A stretch of 22,408 nt of DNA from Salpingoeca rosetta (lineage: Eukaryota > Opisthokonta > Choanoflagellata > Craspedida > Salpingoecidae), in the NCBI RefSeq assembly GCF_000188695.1, contig NW_004754929.1, positions 2,201,674 to 2,224,081 of the forward strand, written 5' to 3'. Of the stretch, positions 20,318 through 22,408 are shown piece by piece; position 1 is the first letter of the stretch; each line of letters begins with the position of its first letter. The position numbers and the translations under genes are program-made. A model generated the notes under the pieces. The model made no database searches and had not been told where the DNA came from. It worked only from the letters and a program-made list of their open reading frames with translations.

Positions 20318-21702
20318 CTGCTGCTTATATTCCCCTCTCTTTCTCGGCCTCCCTGGCGGCCATCACAACAACAGCAGCAGCAGCAGCAGCAGCAGCCAAC
20401 ACACCCTCTACCGCCAATGCAGCAGCAGCAGAGAATGCACCACCACCACCACCACTTGCTGCTGAACACATTCCCCAGCCAAACAACCAAGCAAGCAAGC
20501 AACCAACCCATCGCCCGCTGCTGCTGGCGGAAGCTGGCTGTTTGCAGCTGGGAACAGGTGGCGACAGCACAAGTTGCATTTTCGGCTGGAAGCAGCAGCA
20601 AGCAGAGGTGAGGGCGAGAAGAAGAGGGGAAGGGAGAGGAGATGCGTGTTGGATGGATGGATGGATGAGGTGGGGTGGGGGATGCTGGGTGAGTACGGTG
20701 TGGTGTGACTGGCTGGCTGGTGACAGAGGACGGTGGTGTGTGGTGGTGGTGTGAGGAAGAGGGATGGATGGATGGAATGGGGTGCAGCATGTCTTGTTCC
20801 CCTCCCTTCTGTTGTCTGCTTTCTCTCCCTTCCCTTTCTTCTTCACACAAATGCATGCACACCATCAGCAGTGGCAGCAGCGGTGTAGCTGCGCACATAT
20901 TCATGCTCCCTTCCTCCCTCCCACGCACTCACCATGCTGGTGCTCGCACACAACCACACACTTACAGGTGATGCGCACGCACAAGCATCAGGATGAGGGA
21001 AATGTCAAGGATACTTGTCACGCGTGCCAGCTGCACTCGCCTCACGCATGGCATGTGGGTGATGATGAGTGGTTGTTGGTTGTATGATGGGGCTGTGATG
21101 GTGATGGGGTGCGGTGAAATGAACAAGGAAGAGGGTTGATGGGGATGATGGTCACATTCACTAACACACACACAAACACATACGCGCACACGTGGTGCGT
21201 GTGACGTCAATCACTCGTTCTGCTATGCTGACGTGATGGCTTGCTGTCTGCCTGTTGTGTTCTGTTCCCACCCACGTTGCCTGCAACCACGCACATGCAC
21301 AGGTGCTGAGGTACCAGCACACATCAGGATGTTGATGGATGTGGGCTAGCATGCCGGCTGCTGCTGCTGCAACTTCCCCGATTCGGCTGCCGCTGTTGTG
21401 CTCATGCAGCGTTCCCACATGTGAGCAAGGTGAGCCCATCACGCATTCATTGGTTGGCACATGGTGCATGTGTTGCCGTTGCTGCTGTGGGTGCCTGTTG
21501 TTGCTGCTGCTGTTGGATCCCGTACAGCAGAGTAGCTGTGCAGCTCACATGCCATGTGTGCTTGCGGCTGTAGGGAGCGACTGCGTGAGGATCGTTTGAG
21601 GATGATGGGCGATGCACACATGATGGATTGGAGGAGCAGCTGCGGACACACACGTCCATGGTCATGGCGGGCACATCCAACCACAGCGACGCAATAATGT
21701 GC

Positions 21703-21754
<52 letters not shown>

Positions 21755-22370
21755 TGGGACGAGGAGGAGGAAAGCAAAAGAGAGGGGGCAGCAGGAAGGT
21801 GAACACGCTTGCTGTGCTCACATGCCATGTCTGTACCTTGTGTGTGATGATGTTGTCGTTGTGTCTTGTCGTTGTGTGTTGGTTGCATGCGCACCAGTGC
21901 CACATCAGAGGAGGGGAAAGCAGCCGCCATGAACGACACATCATCATCATCGCCCTCCCCATTTCTCTCTCCTTTTCCTCTCTTCCACCTCAGCTCCGCT
22001 GTCGTCGCCATCACCATCGCCATTGACTGCACAGCCGCCATCACACTCCAGCCGACACCAGCCCCAATCTGGCGTGAGGCAGACATTGCACATGTCAGTC
22101 GCTCTGATGAATGTGCGTGTGTGTGTGTGTGTGTGCATGGTGGTGATGGTGAGTGGGGACAGCATGTGTGCGTGCGTGTGATTGTGTGTCAGTGCGGGTG
22201 GTTGGATGGGGATGGCGTGTGGCTGATGATGCTTCGCTGTCAACCTCACCCCCTGCATTCTCTCCCATCTTGTGTCCGTGCACACACACACACACACACA
22301 ATTCACAGCGTTGGCGAGGCGCATGAAGCGGTAAAGCCAACGATGATGACAATGACGACGAGTGATGAAG
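20318..22370 (+). CDS. Unidentified multi-exon gene, continuing past the right edge
   Basis: Plus-strand exons bounded by good splice signals: 20318-20607 (Ala/Pro-rich linker with an Ala run from (CAG)8, then PLLLAEAGCLQLGTGG, donor GTGAGG), joined in phase to 20968-~21054 (VMRTHKHQDEGNVKDTCHAC), then 21303-21429 (AEVPAHIRMLMDVG, donor GTGAGC), 21528-21704 (RERLREDRLRMMGDAHMMDW, then EEQLRTHTSMVMAGTS; donor is the GT tract), 21994-22112 (SAVVAITIAIDCTAAITL, PAPIWREADIAHVSRSDE) and 22309-22370 (VGEAHEAVKPTMMTMTTSDE, donor GTGAGA). The acceptor at 21993 has a 30-base pyrimidine tract, which fixes the strand. Frames break inside exons 3 and 4 and between exons 5 and 6, as elsewhere. I do not recognise the family; HIRMLMDVGAS weakly recalls an ankyrin helix. 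Start and end are unknown. Confidence 0.5.
20372..20395 (+). repeat. (CAG)8 read as an alanine run
   Basis: Read as GCA, it gives polyalanine in the frame that continues into the rest of the exon. The alternative glutamine reading does not continue as plausible protein. Confidence 0.75.
21705..21752 (+). repeat. (GT)n beginning at a donor of the unidentified gene
   Basis: Starts directly after the exon end AATAATGTGCAG, as in exostosin and GH3. Confidence 0.9.
22113..22308 (+). other. Intron with (GT)n at its 5' end and (CA)n at its 3' end
   Basis: The GT-rich tract at 22113-22134 follows the donor. (CA)10 at 22281-22300 precedes the acceptor ATTCACAG (22301-22308). The two tracts are reverse complements and could pair in the RNA, bringing the splice sites together. 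Confidence 0.6.
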
Positions 22371-22408
22371 GTGAGAGGGGGTGACTGAGATGTGTGCGTG
22401 TGTGTGTG

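Noticed and set aside
19870..20928. 352-codon minus-strand open frame
   Set aside because: Low complexity, and it overlaps the plus-strand Ala/Pro-rich exon, which has proper splice borders.
20960..22100. Minus-strand gene resembling THADA (DUF2428)
   Set aside because: Three short minus-strand segments vaguely fit, but the strong pyrimidine tract and acceptor at 21993, the GTGAGC/GTGAGG donors and the GT-tract rule all point to the plus strand.
1..22408. tRNA, rRNA, transposon or viral genes
   Set aside because: No cloverleaf, rRNA core, transposase, reverse transcriptase, integrase or terminal repeat pattern was found on reading either strand.

Overview
This is eukaryotic nuclear DNA. Every recognisable gene is cut by short GT-AG introns. 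Coding exons are GC-rich, and long (CA)n/(GT)n tracts are everywhere outside exons. The gene content suggests a choanoflagellate or close relative: a kinesin-light-chain-type TPR protein with 42-residue units, a WSC plus glycoside hydrolase 3 ectoenzyme, a very long TNFR-like cysteine-rich protein, an exostosin, a FANCD2 and a ubiquitin E1. The lineage is inferred from style of content, not from a marker gene.

Layout. 1-135: tail of an intron. 136-2339 (+): TIR-like N-terminal region, nine TPR units and a C-terminal PH domain. About 2540-3430 (-): broken, unidentified coding-like sequence. 3430-5163 (-): middle third of FANCD2. 6155-7693 (+): exons of a ubiquitin-activating E1 around its catalytic cysteine. 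8070-9541 (+): WD40-type propeller protein. 9542-11180: mostly without a supportable gene. 11190-14155 (-): cysteine-rich TNFR/furin-like repeat protein. 14376-16880 (-): WSC domain plus GH3 glycosidase. 17440-17956 (+): kelch-like propeller units. 18086-19708 (+): exostosin glycosyltransferase, C-terminal part including the stop. 20318-22370 (+): unidentified multi-exon gene running off the window.

Two properties run through the whole window. First, almost every gene must change reading frame every few hundred bases, usually at a one-base expansion of a homopolymer, while the correct frame otherwise stays nearly free of stops. This looks more like uncorrected long-read indels than decay, although FANCD2, the E1 and GH3 also lack internal blocks. 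Second, the dinucleotide repeats are polarised. On the sense strand (GT)n usually starts at or just after the 5' splice site, while (CA)n tends to sit before the 3' splice site. In several introns the two tracts are complementary and could fold the intron into a hairpin.

No operon-like or defence-type system is visible. The genes look functionally independent. The GH3, cysteine-rich and exostosin genes share a cell-surface/extracellular-matrix theme, and FANCD2 and the E1 share ubiquitin biology and lie head to head.
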